Shown here: positions 34,199-44,035 of the stretch, in pieces
Layout: the number at the start of each line of letters is the position of its first letter
Numbering within the stretch: position 1 is the stretch's first letter
Origin: Sisyra terminalis
Lineage: Eukaryota > Arthropoda > Insecta > Neuroptera > Sisyridae
Direction: 5' to 3'
Assembly: GCA_958496175.1 (NCBI GenBank)
Contig: OY292278.1
Location: 44,268,001-44,332,000, forward strand
DNA length: 64,000 nt
Notes under the pieces: model-generated
The model's input: only the letters and a program-made list of their open reading frames with translations
Database searches by the model: none
Told to the model about the DNA's origin: nothing
Position numbers and translations under genes: made by a program

Positions 34199-36216
34199 GA
34201 CAAATATGTTTAAGGAAGTACTAAAGAAAACAGGAATATTTCCAGTAAGCTTCCAGTCCCTGATTAATAACGATCCTCAGATCGAATTAGCCAAAAAAAC
34301 AACTCAATTTTGAAGGACACATATAGACAAATACAAAAATATGTTTAGAAATATCTATATATGTCTTAAAACTCATATATAGGTGAGAATTTAAGGATTT
34401 TTCGTATGCATATGAAATTTAATTTGCTTTATGTTTTTAAGGGTGTAGAATTAAATACGTAAAATGCAATGCATATTAATTTAATTTTTAATAATTATTG
34501 TTATTATTAGTAGTTTAATAATTAAAAATGTAGCAATATTACCGATATCAATTGATTTTCGCAATTTTAGGTAGAACAAAGTTAACCGGGTCCTCTGATA
34601 TTTGTTAAAAAAATAATATTTGCATTTAACATAATCAAGTACATATCAATCGTAACGCAGGCAATTGGTAAAACGTTTTATTTTTAAATGTACTCGTATT
34701 TAATATTATTACCATACACAAAAGAATTTAATGAAGTCATGAAATGAAATTTGAAATTTAGTTTGTTTTTAAAAACATTAAAATTATCAATAAATTGTAT
34801 ATGTACGAAAAATTCAAGCATATGCTGAACTGTTGATATGAAATAACATAGTACAAGCTTGAAGGCCAAAATGAGAGAATGGCAGCTTTAAATATGTCGT
34901 TTTAGAAATCTGAACCGGTTGGAGGTAATTATTATTTGTTGTCTATTACAAATACATTAACACCTCTTTCCGAATTTATTAGTGACACCTTTAATTCTAC
35001 TTTTTTCACACATTTTGGCATTCAAGCTTTCACTATGTTATTTCATACGACCCGTTGAGATCAGACAGAGAATCGTTTGCATTTTCACACCAGCTTGGAA
35101 TTCAGCCGGTTTTGGTCACAATATTGATTATTATGGATCAAAGGTCAATAATTCGAACGTAAATTTCTGCCTACCTGCATTCTTTCGTATGATTCAATAA
35201 CAGGTTTATTGGTTTTGATAATATTTTGTTTTCAGGTACATCTTAGGCGTGTTTCGCCAAAAATAAGTATAAAGGTCACAAATAAGTCTGACCTAAATAG
35301 TTGTACCAATATTTTATTCTGGTTTTACTTTTGGTTCCAATTTAAAGACAGCTTTACTGATTTGACAGAAACTTTGTAATCAAGTTTAACTTATTTTTCT
35401 TCGGAAAAAAAGGTTGCCTATTTACATTTAATTACTAATAATAAAAGTTGGATTTAGAAGAAGCCCGGTTAAAATTATTAAATGGACATCCATTAGTTGG
35501 ATATAAACTATACTATTTAATTAAATATCTATGTTCATTTTTTAGGATATCAAACAATCAGCATATTTTAAATCAGGAGTGGCCAACCCAAATTGTATTG
35601 CGGGTCATTTCGGAAATGCATCATAACTCCGCGAGCCATCATTAAACTTATATATCAAATTCTCCATAATAAATTTAGATACACTGTAAAAATTTATAAT
35701 ATATTGATTTTCACCACTATGGTCAATATAAAATGTATAAATTTTATAAAAGTCTTATGCATTTTGCGAGTTGGCCACCTCTGACAATCTCTGATTTAAA
35801 TAAACAATGAATAATCTATGTTTTATCTACTTATATAGAATTGTTTTTTTGGTTTATGTAGATTTCAAAAACTCAAAAAGTTTTGCATCCATTTAGCTGA
35901 AATTTTGTCAAGATATATAATCTGCTTTAATGATTGTTTTTATCTTTTCTTGCGTCAGTAACATACCTACGATCGCAAAAAAACGGATTTTTCAACGGTC
36001 AATACAATAGCTGTTAACTGTCAATACTTCATTGTTATGACCGTATAGTGATTTTTAGAGGTAGAGGTTCTCAAAACGTAATTGATTAATGTATATATTG
36101 AAGGTGAGTTATAATTGGTACAACGAGGGATTCTGCGGGTTGATAAGGAAGGTGATTCTAATAATTTTCAAGCTTTTTTTTCCTAAATTCAATTTATCTA
36201 TTTACAACTATTGGCT

Positions 36217-36247
36217 GGCAGGACAACGTCTGCCGGATTTTGCTAGT
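36217..36247 (+). other. Helitron 3' hairpin and CTAG terminus
   Basis: GGCAG (36217-36221) pairs with CTGCC (36230-36234) around the loop GACAACGT. CTAG at 36243-36246 follows eight bases after the stem, and the next base is T. This is the canonical 3' structure of Helitrons, which insert between A and T. Confidence 0.8.
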
Positions 36248-37640
36248 TTCTTATATAATTCTAAAAAAACATTTTTAACTCTGAAAATTGTTTCTTAAAC
36301 TTCAATTTAAGTATCATTTTGGAAATTTGAACTAAGGAATTAAAGGATGGAATTAATAATGAATAAAAAAAGCTAAGGTCAACAAGCAATTGCAGACTTG
36401 GAAAAAAGATGGGCTTATAAAACCTATTTACTTCCGGGAAGAAACAAAGAAACGATTTTATGTCGAAGAACATAATGGATATTTCATAAACATCTTTCCA
36501 GGGCCAATTAGCCATACTTAAGAAATGCCAATATCCTTAAGCCCGTTAATAATTAAAAGGAAAAACAAATTTTTCACCTAAAATCTCTATTGACAATTGA
36601 ATTGAAACTAACACTGATGGCAATAAGGTTATTGGTTTTATGAATATAATAATATTTCACTTACATAAATAAAGGAATTGTTATCTTATTTAACTGAGCA
36701 ATATTTAAATAATCACTTGGATCACTTTTTGACTTTTAATCAATTGAAATTAATCAATTATGATCAAATAAAGTATGAATAAGTCAAACAATACACTAAT
36801 ATCTAATGACAGCACAAACATAGTTCAATGTAAGCTATTAGCCAATGGGATTGCGAGATTTATAGATCTTCATTTGTTTTGATTATTGAAATTTGAAAAT
36901 TTTACAAAACCACTCCCACACTCAAACAAATCATAGACGTTGAGCATTGAGCATATTCACGTGAAACAGCAATTGACATTAAGCACGGATGTGGTTTTTG
37001 TTTTATTTATTTTTTTTTCACTTTGTAGTAAATTTTCAAAAAAAGTGAAAAAAATTACACATTATGAAGAAAATATTTTTAATGTAATAAAAATATTACC
37101 AGAACGGTATTAAAATTGGATCATAGAAAAATAAAATTTAAAAAATATATTTTGTTATAGATTTTGTAAGGTTTTATGGGGCAAAAATTGGGGCAAAATT
37201 GGAAAAAATCATAAGAGTTTAAGTCCAAACAACATGCGTATTAATCGGAATTACACAAGACGTAATTTTCTATTACATAAAATTGTGTAAACAAGAAAAG
37301 CGATTTGTTAAATCTTACGATATCTGACACCTCAAGAGGCAAGGAGTCCAAATTACTGATTTTCGTATTATGTAATTTACAATCAACCAATATTTCGTAA
37401 ATTTTCTGTGTTCGAAAACTTATTTGGAACTAAAAGAAGACTCGAAGTTGATCATTTTTTTGTAAACTTTGTATTTTATCGATAGAATTTCCTTTTTACT
37501 ACCGAAATTTGCAATACGTGTGGTTTGCTACTCTAATTTCAAATTATCGAATTTAAAGATTTTTTAGGCATTGTAAAGGGCAGAAAAGACTTTTCATTAG
37601 AGATTACATCAAAATATGCATGGATGGATAAATATACTGT
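36248..37640. other. Unassigned AT-rich DNA
   Basis: I see no supported feature. A minus-strand frame at 36261-36515 is unrecognised. Confidence 0.45.
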
Positions 37641-37649
37641 AACAGAAAG

Positions 37650-37850
37650 GGACCAAATCTGTCTCTCTCTTTGTGCTATGCCGGCACGCGATTGGCTGAG
37701 TGACTTCTATCTCTCTCCTACCAATGCGAATGTACATATAGATTGTTCTTGAAACATCTAGTAGGTTGTGGAACGTTCGCGAACATTGGAATATTCTAGA
37801 ATGTTGGGCTGCGGGTATATAAGGCGCTCAGTCAAGCCAGTTGGGAGTTT
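37650..37850 (+). promoter_or_regulatory. Heat-shock-type promoter
   Basis: In order: a GAGA-type tract CTGTCTCTCTCTTT (37660-37673), an inverted CCAAT box (CGATTGGCTGA, 37688-37698), a second tract TATCTCTCTCC, a direct CCAAT, then heat-shock elements. The first is TTC-tt-GAA (37746-37753). The second is GAA-cg-TTC-gc-GAA (37771-37783). The third is GAA-ta-TTC-ta-GAA (37789-37801). A TATA box TATATAAG follows at 37816-37823. This order (GAGA sites, HSEs, TATA about 15 bp downstream) is that of insect hsp70-type promoters. The downstream DNA is Jockey-like RT, not a heat-shock protein gene. Confidence 0.75.
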
Positions 37851-39108
37851 CTCCATCACCAACAACGATTTCCTCCCCACCTCCCCCAAGGAAATTGCAA
37901 CTGTGATTGGAACCCTCAAAAATAGGAAAGCACCCGGTGACGACAGCATCAGCAATGGAGTCCTCAAAATTTCTCAAGTCCTCAAAAACAAGCATTCAAC
38001 CGTGTCTGACATGATGGACTCATCTTTCAATTAATTCAACTCAATTTTCCTCAATACCTCATCGGCATTATCAAATCCTACCTCACCGACCGTAGTATTA
38101 TCACCAGAGTGGGAAAATCACTTTCCGACTCGCACCCAATCCACTCCGGAGTCCCACAAGGCTCCAAACTTTCACCCTCTCTTTTTAACATATATTGTCA
38201 CGACATTCCCACTAATGACAAAATTATTACAGCTCAATAAGCAGACGACGTGGTATTCCTGCAATCCTCCAATGTCATCCATGGCTGCCCTTCCCATCTC
38301 AACAGGTTCATCCCAAAGGTACTCGACTGGTACTGGAAATGGAGGTTCGACATCAATCCAACCAAATCCGAGGCCATCTTCTTTTCTCGCCGTAAACGTA
38401 CACCTGCCAATCTCATCGTGAACGGCCACACCATCAACTGGAGCAAATTCGCCAAATATCTCGGCGTCATCTTCGACAGACGTCTGACCTGGGTCAAACA
38501 AATAACCGCCACATGCAACAAGGCCATTGGGGCCTTCGTCAGTTTGAAACCCTTCTTCAACAACCCAAAGGTCTCTCAATCCACCAAGAAGCGAGCCTTC
38601 AACGCCATCATCAGAAGCATCTGTACGTATGGCATTCCTATCTGAGGCTCTGCCACCCCAAACAAGATCCACAAACTTAAAATTTCCATGGTTTGTCCGT
38701 AATAAACAAATCCTTCAGGAAACCAAACTCCATTCTCTTCCCGAAGCAGCTCGACTGTACGCAGCTAACCTGCGGAAATCGATATCTGCTCACCCAAACC
38801 CCACTATCAGAACTCTTGCATCCTTCAAATGCAAGAAAACCGACCGCTCTAGAAGGCCTGGCCTTCTTCTGGTTTCTTGAAGTACTTCAATTTCCGAGCT
38901 TCGCCCCTGGCGTCAGTGTCCAGCAATTCCTTTGCTGGACCCTCTTCTTTCATTTCTGGTTTAGAACCTAAATGGTTGGTAACCAATAAGGTGGGGGTTT
39001 TAGTCTGTAGGCGCTTTATGCGAATCCGACACTACCCGTCTTCCTGGGTGTCTTTTGAAGATTTCCCCCACCTTATTTTGTCCAAAAAAAAAAAAACAAA
39101 AAAAACAG
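37851..39108 (+). mobile_element. Jockey-type non-LTR retrotransposon, truncated
   Basis: A comparatively GC-rich block carries RT and C-terminal coding segments, a 3' untranslated part and an A-rich end (CCAAAAAAAAAAAAACAAAA from about 39082). Its 5' end is cut inside the RT fingers region and adjoins the heat-shock-type promoter. The high G+C relative to surrounding DNA marks it as a later arrival. A gap between the fingers and motif A indicates an internal deletion. Confidence 0.75.
37867..38880 (+). pseudogene. Jockey-like reverse transcriptase pseudogene
   Basis: Segments in order: DFLPTSPKEIATVIGTLKNR and KAPGDDSISNGVLK (fingers); after a frameshift QAFNRV, a stop, HDGLIFQLIQLNFPQYLIG (motif A region); HSGVPQGSKLSPSLFNIY (motif B); then a stop exactly where the Y of YADD should be, followed by ADDVVFLQSS (38238-38256); RFDINPTKSEAIFFSRRKR; YLGVIFDRRLTW; and the thumb SICTYGIPI, where the next W is TGA. 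The order and motifs are those of Jockey/CR1-group ORF2. Frameshifts and stops at catalytic positions mean it cannot make an active RT. Confidence 0.8.
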
Positions 39109-39827
39109 GAACAATTCTGTATCAGAGTTCTGTATCACAGTTCGGTACGGAAGTTCAGATTTGAATTTCCGTTACAACAAAGCGATTATTAATGTGATTT
39201 GAATTAAAAGTGATTATTTATTTCCAAAAGAAATTAAAAGAAGTTTTGAGACGTCACGTTACAATACTTTTTTGTATTAATAGTTACCGGTACAAGAAGA
39301 AGTCAATGATATTCAATTAACTATTTTTAATGCATTATAATCTTTCCTTTAAGTTACCAATTTAAAAGAAAATCTTGCTTAATTTCCTCGTGAAAATATT
39401 TATGATTTTATTTTTTCGACCAAATTAGATTTGTTAAAATAAATCGATTTTGCCAACGTTTTTGAAGTTGATAAAAAGCTTAAATTCTTTATAAAATTCC
39501 AATTGATCTACGTGACTTGTATGGAATATCAAACACTCCACACATTATATTGAATTGCGAACGTATTCACTGCGAAAAAAGAATTCTTTCATAAATTTCT
39601 GTTTATCTAGAAGAGGAATGCCTATCAAAAGGTCATTTAACACTGTGTTTCGAATCTCATGTCTTTTTTTTTTGCTCCTTTCTCGGATGTGTATGTGGAA
39701 TTTTTTTCCCCCCAAAAAGATAAAAGGAAAATCAAATGTAATGATCAAACCGATCAAAATTCACATAAGCAATAACATTTCTTTTCATCTTCGTCAAATT
39801 TATACAGCAAAACGAACGTAATTTGCA
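39109..39827. other. Unassigned AT-rich DNA
   Basis: Overlapping frames on both strands at about 39545-39821 show no recognised motif. Nothing else is supported. Confidence 0.45.
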
Positions 39828-40397
39828 ATGAAATATTATGTTAGATTGAAAATTTTTTTGAACGTATATAATTGGAAATTTTTTCAAGTTGTGGTCGATG
39901 GCGGTGATAGAGTTTTATTTTTTCAAGACAGACAAATTGAATTGTTCGATCAATTGTCCTGGGACTTGGGGTGGTTGAACTTGCGTGTTGAACTTTGGTG
40001 TATGGGGCTGCACTTTGTCAAGGATAATATTTTCTTCGTGGAACACATTGGCTACAGTATATGCAACGGCAATGGCGAACAGGGTGTCGTCATTATTTTT
40101 AGAGACGCATTTGTTGAGACGAGAACGTCATTACTGACGATGAAACGACAGCAACACATATTGCAGCAACTTTCTGCATCACTGCATCGAACCTTGTGCT
40201 GTCGGAAAAGATATGATGGCACAAAGAACCTATTAAACAAGTGGACCACGATAGGAAAATATGCAAGACATTTTTCATTCGCATGTGGTCTCTTATTTTT
40301 CATCTTCTTTTCTTGTCAAAAGATTTTAAAGAACGGAAATTCGTGTAAGCTTATAAAAGAAAATTTTAATGACCCCGTTTCTTTTGGGGACTTATAA
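39828..40397 (+). CDS. Unidentified 189-codon ORF or decayed antisense gene
   Basis: This is an uninterrupted plus-strand frame from ATG (39828) to TAA, long for such AT-rich DNA. I do not recognise its product (NIFFVEHIGYSICNGNGEQG is a typical part). The minus strand is also open in pieces: frame one gives STRFDAVMQKVAAICVAVV, ending near 40100. Another, 40127 down to 39918, gives NNDDTLFAIAVAYTVANVFH and QPHTPKFNTQVQPPQVPGQL before a stop. The minus-strand pieces read more like natural protein, but they need a frameshift to join and lack a methionine or a usable splice acceptor. A decayed minus-strand gene copy is a fair alternative to a plus-strand gene. Confidence 0.3.
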   Translation: MKYYVRLKIFLNVYNWKFFQVVVDGGDRVLFFQDRQIELFDQLSWDLGWLNLRVELWCMGLHFVKDNIFFVEHIGYSICNGNGEQGVVIIFRDAFVETRTSLLTMKRQQHILQQLSASLHRTLCCRKRYDGTKNLLNKWTTIGKYARHFSFACGLLFFIFFSCQKILKNGNSCKLIKENFNDPVSFGDL

Positions 40398-40410
40398 TTT
40401 ATTGATGGAC

Positions 40411-40802
40411 TAGCTGATCCCCGCGACTTCGTCTGCGTAGCGTAGATGTAGATTATATTTTTTTTTTAGATTTGCTTTTGGTAGTGGTATATGAAAATTT
40501 TTATTTTTCTTATATCTTTTACGAAAAACTAATCATACCTGAAAACACTATTTTGTCAACTTTAAAAAGACACATTTAACCAACTGTTGCTTAGAATAAA
40601 ATATTTGTATGTACTGATCTATTAATTTTCAAAAAACATTTATAAATATCTAAAAAGAGTATTGTTTAATGCGTATATCTACGGTAGGTATACCTACCGT
40701 TAACCAAATAATCCATAAATCAATCAGTATCTATATATTAAAAAAATATCGTCAAGTTCAATAAAGTTGGACTTAATTATAACTTAAAACAGTAAAAAGT
40801 TA
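40411..40802 (+). repeat. Dispersed repeat family A, copy 4 left part
   Basis: Begins CTGATCCCCGCGACTTCGTC. It includes the perfect 20-bp palindrome ACGGTAGGTATACCTACCGT at 40680-40699. It is interrupted at TTA (40800-40802) by the CACTA-like element and resumes at 41970. The equivalent uninterrupted sequence in copy 2 (21203-21220) reads GAGTTTTCAAAATAC, which matches AAGTTA|TCAAAACAC once one TTA is removed. Confidence 0.65.
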
Positions 40803-41969
40803 CACTGATCAACAAAAAAACTTTTTTTCTGTGTAACAAGAAAAATTTTGGCTGATTCTGTTAGGAATAAGGTCAAGTAGAGTAGAATTAGTAGTCTAAA
40901 CTTTTAGATACGAATAGTTTTATTGTTATATGATTTTTTTAACTTTCCTTAAATTACAAATTATTTCAACAAAAATTAAATTTTTATCAATGTTATAATA
41001 TTAATATAAGTACTTTCTAATGATTTTCTCCTATATTTTGTATCAGGAACGTCCTTCTGTAATCCCCAGCAATAATCTGCCAGCATAGTTGGACTCCATT
41101 TTCTCTGGTATCGTTTTTCTATGGTAAAAATGTCTTGGTGGAATCTCTCCCCGTGTTCATCACTAACGGCACCCAAGTTTGGGGGAAAAAAGTCTAAATG
41201 TGAATGTAAAAAATGTATTTCTAAGGACATATTGCAGCCTAATGCTTTATAATTCTCTAAAAGTGCCTCGATAATAGTTTTATAGTCATTTGATCGGTGA
41301 TTTCCAAGAAAATTTTCAGTGATTTTTATAAGTGCTTTCCAAGCTGGTTTTCCTGGACCATTGAGTTGTTTTTTAAGTATATCATCTTTTATCACTTGCC
41401 TGATTTGAGGACCTACAAACACACCATCTTTAATCTTAGCGTCACTGATTTTAGGGAATTTTTCTTTTAGGTACTGAAATCCAGCGCCATTTTTATCCAT
41501 TGCTTTCACAAAGTTTTTTTTTAACGTAATGATTTTCCCTATCCCTACTGTCCCATTCACAAAGAAAACAACAAAATTTTGTATACCCAAGTTGCAATCC
41601 TAATAAAAGGGCAACAACTTTTAAATCTCCACAAATATTCCATTTATGTTCGTCATATTTAATCTTTTCTAAAAGAAATTTCATTGTTTCATAGGATTCT
41701 TTCACTATAATCTACCGGTACAGAGGGAAGATTATTACCATTGTAACAAAACTGCCTTTAAGCTTGTTTTTGAAGCATCAATAAATAAACGCCACTCTTC
41801 AATTGTGTATTGTATTCCCAAAATATTCATAACACCACAGACATTGTTACAAAATATCACGGAAACTAGACCTACTCAAATTAATATACATATGATTTTG
41901 TGGAGAGGTGAGGTAGATATTTCGAAATTACTGCTTACTTTTCTTGTTACAAAATTTTGTTGATCAGTG
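40803..41969 (-). mobile_element. CACTA-like DNA transposon, internally deleted
   Basis: Terminal inverted repeats begin CACTGATCAACAAAA at both ends and share a subterminal TGTAACAAGAAAA. The flanks are TTA at 40800-40802 and TTA at 41970-41972, a 3-bp target duplication. The CACTG end and 3-bp duplication fit the CACTA (EnSpm) superfamily. The superfamily call is inference from termini only. The interior holds a broken minus-strand ORF. The insertion site lies inside repeat family A, whose other copy preserves the empty site. Confidence 0.7.
40976..41705 (-). pseudogene. Transposon-encoded protein, frameshifted and internally deleted
   Basis: The upstream frame (41705-41493) encodes KWNICGDLKVVALLLGLQLG and YTKFCCFLCEWDSRDRENHY. 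The downstream frame (41590-40976) encodes NFVKAMDKNGAGFQYLKEKF, ISDAKIKDGVFVGPQIRQV, NFLGNHRSNDYKTIIEALL, and HFLHSHLDFFPPNLGAVSDE followed by HGERFHQDIFTIEKRYQRKW. I recall proteins of this kind as abundant, repeat-borne and unnamed in arthropod and cnidarian genomes, with no assigned function. The join between HYVK and NFVKAMD lacks a segment I would expect, and the frame changes there. Location between CACTA-like ends suggests it is that element's transposase or accessory protein. Confidence 0.6.
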
Positions 41970-42040
41970 TTATCAAAACACTAGTGTCAAATTGACAGAA
42001 GTAAAGGGTTTTGATTTAGAATATTAGTAGAAATTCCATT
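41970..42040 (+). repeat. Dispersed repeat family A, copy 4 right part
   Basis: TTATCAAAACACTAGTGTC and GTAAAGGGTTTTGATTTAGA continue the family A sequence past the CACTA-like insertion. They align loosely with 21205-21260. Confidence 0.45.
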
Positions 42041-43504
42041 TCATTGTCTCGACTCCCGAATGAACATTTTTCTCAAAACTATTACACTACTGCAATGTAC
42101 AAAACTACCGCGAAATTAAAATTTGTTCAATTGCACGAAACCCAGTTCCTCCATAATCAAGTATAACCATTGTGTATCTTTGCACTTATTATTAAAATAT
42201 CTGAATTTCAACTACATAATTAAACCATTTTCTTTTAGTTCGCCGAATTTTTCGCTACTCGATATTCGCTTACTAATTTATTTATTTGTGAATACGTATT
42301 TCGGATTTTCAGGTTTACAATATGTGAAAGCCAAAAAACTTAATGCTCACTTATAAACTTAGCTTAACTATTTTCAGATATATCTATCAGAGTTTAAATT
42401 TTTAAGCAGACCCTAAGTTTATGTTTCTAATATTAAACCAACTTTGTTTTATAATAAATGATAATTAGGTTTCGTTTTTAACGGTACTTTGATAATGAAA
42501 TTTGAAATTTCGATTGTTTATTAGACGTTATGCCGTACAAACTTAGCCACCCTTTTTTCACTCTTTTAGAGGAGGAATTTTCAAAAACCCTGTCTTATAT
42601 ATTATATATCTGCATCGTTTAAGAAAAACACTTTCCAAATGTCATCGACACAAATATGCATTTATATTGGAAAATACAGTTTAAAACGAAAAAAATTAAG
42701 ACCTTTATTTTGATTATCATGACTAAAAAGCAATTCGATTTTGCTCATTTGGACGTTGTACATACGCAAGTGTTGGAAATAGGTGAAAAGCGTGGAAGTA
42801 AATTCGAATATTTTATTTATTTTCAATAACAATAATTAGTTTTCAAATTATTCTGAATACCGAAGAAAAGTTAGTTTGGAAGATTGTATATTTTAATTGA
42901 TAACGAAATATATGATAAAAAATTGCTCCCTTAATGCTTTTCAGCAGAATATATAATTGCTCCAGGTCACAATCATTGGTTCATTAAAATTAAATTTTAA
43001 AAATTTTGATTTTTGAAAAACAAACAAAAAATTAAAATTTGCCTCTTTGGTATGTGGTATAAGTACCTACTACATAAACTTTCATACAATTTAAGTGAAA
43101 TGACGTTATTTAAAATGCTGTTATTAAACAAAAATAGAGACATATTATTAATTACTCATTTATTTATTAATTACACTTATTAAATTCAAAATTTCGATTG
43201 TTGATAAACTCTACATTTTTCCATACAAACTTAGTCACTCCTTTTACTCTTTTAGGGTTTGAATTTAAAAAAAATTCTTATCAAATGTCTACTTCTCATA
43301 AAGAATACATCGAATATTAAAACTTCATCAATCAGAGAGGATATATAAATACAGGATTTTATGTATGTACGGTTTTAAAAACATATTTACTTTGAGTTTA
43401 ATTACTATTATTATTATTACTACTATTATTACTTTTTTTTTGTTAATATTTCAATATTGAGCAACTCTAAGAGTCTATTTGCAACAATATTGTAAAAAAA
43501 GAAC
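42041..43504. other. Unassigned AT-rich DNA
   Basis: Two loosely similar blocks centred near 42540 and 43220 (CATACAAACTTAG-CAC-CCTTTT) suggest an old local duplication of about 700 bp. An ATT microsatellite lies at about 43400-43430. No gene is recognised. Confidence 0.4.
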
Positions 43505-43590
43505 GTTTACTGTAATATTCGAACCCACGTCTTTTTAATTAGGAGCATCCGAATGTCAGATACCTAACCCATTACGCTATTAACATAAAC
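43505..43590 (-). pseudogene. Degenerate tRNA-Arg-like sequence
   Basis: Read on the minus strand: GTTTATGTTAATAGCGTAAT, then GGGTTAGGTATCTGACATTC, a GGATG segment, and GACGTGGGTTCGAATATTAC. The block TAGCGTAATGGGTTAGG fits the A box and GGTTCGAAT the B box. CTGACATTCGGAT resembles the anticodon arm of tRNA-Arg(UCG) with one extra base. The outer ends GTTTA and TAAAC can pair. The anticodon and T stems are damaged, so this is a tRNA pseudogene or the head of a tRNA-derived SINE. Confidence 0.5.
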
Positions 43591-43769
43591 TATTTGTTTT
43601 ATATATATAAACGTTTATATTTCAAAGAGGCAATTTTTTATTCTTCAAATTGAATTTACTGTGCTTTTTATAAGTTTAACTAAAAATATTTTTACAGATT
43701 ATTTTTTAACTTTAAATTACCTTTCCAATGATATATAACTCACCTGTCTAGTGTAAAAATTTCTGTTTT

Positions 43770-44035
43770 CATCCCTCGGCAATACCTTCCCTTATTATTT
43801 TTTTGGAATGATAAGTAACCTATAGTCTGTGGAAAATTGTGTTGTATCTTAATACCAAATTTCATTAAATTCGGTTGTTCCGTTCTTTAGTTAAATCAGG
43901 ACACACAGACAGACAAAAATTTTAAAAATGTTAAATTTGGAATAAGAGCCTCTTGAAACAAATATTTACCCTAAAATTGGGTTCAAAATCGAAATGTACA
44001 GACAGACATAAGAATTTTATATATTAGTAAAGATA
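43770..44035 (+). repeat. Repeat family B
   Basis: Contains AATACCTTCCCTTATTATTT, TGTATCTTAATACCAAATTT, AAATCAGGACACACAGACAG and, at the end, TTTTATATATTAGTAAAGAT. It is the inverted partner of 27061-27310. Confidence 0.6.

Larger units (their letters stand above)
33645..36247 (+). mobile_element. Helitron, internally decayed
   Basis: The left end has the sequence typical of insect Helitron 5' ends: TATATATATAAAAGAAAGTC, GTGTTAGTTACACGATTTAT and AACTCAAGAACGGCTGGACC, although the terminal TC is not clear. The right end has a hairpin (36217-36234) and CTAG (36243-36246) followed by T, as expected for the 3' terminus. It encloses a remnant of the Rep-helicase N-terminus at 33983-34198 and an internal inverted pair (34836-34878 and 35006-35052). 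The right 680 bp are shared with 60520-61217. Confidence 0.8.

Noticed and set aside
38172..38672. 166-codon minus-strand frame
   Set aside because: It is the shadow of the plus-strand Jockey RT, whose motifs are clear.
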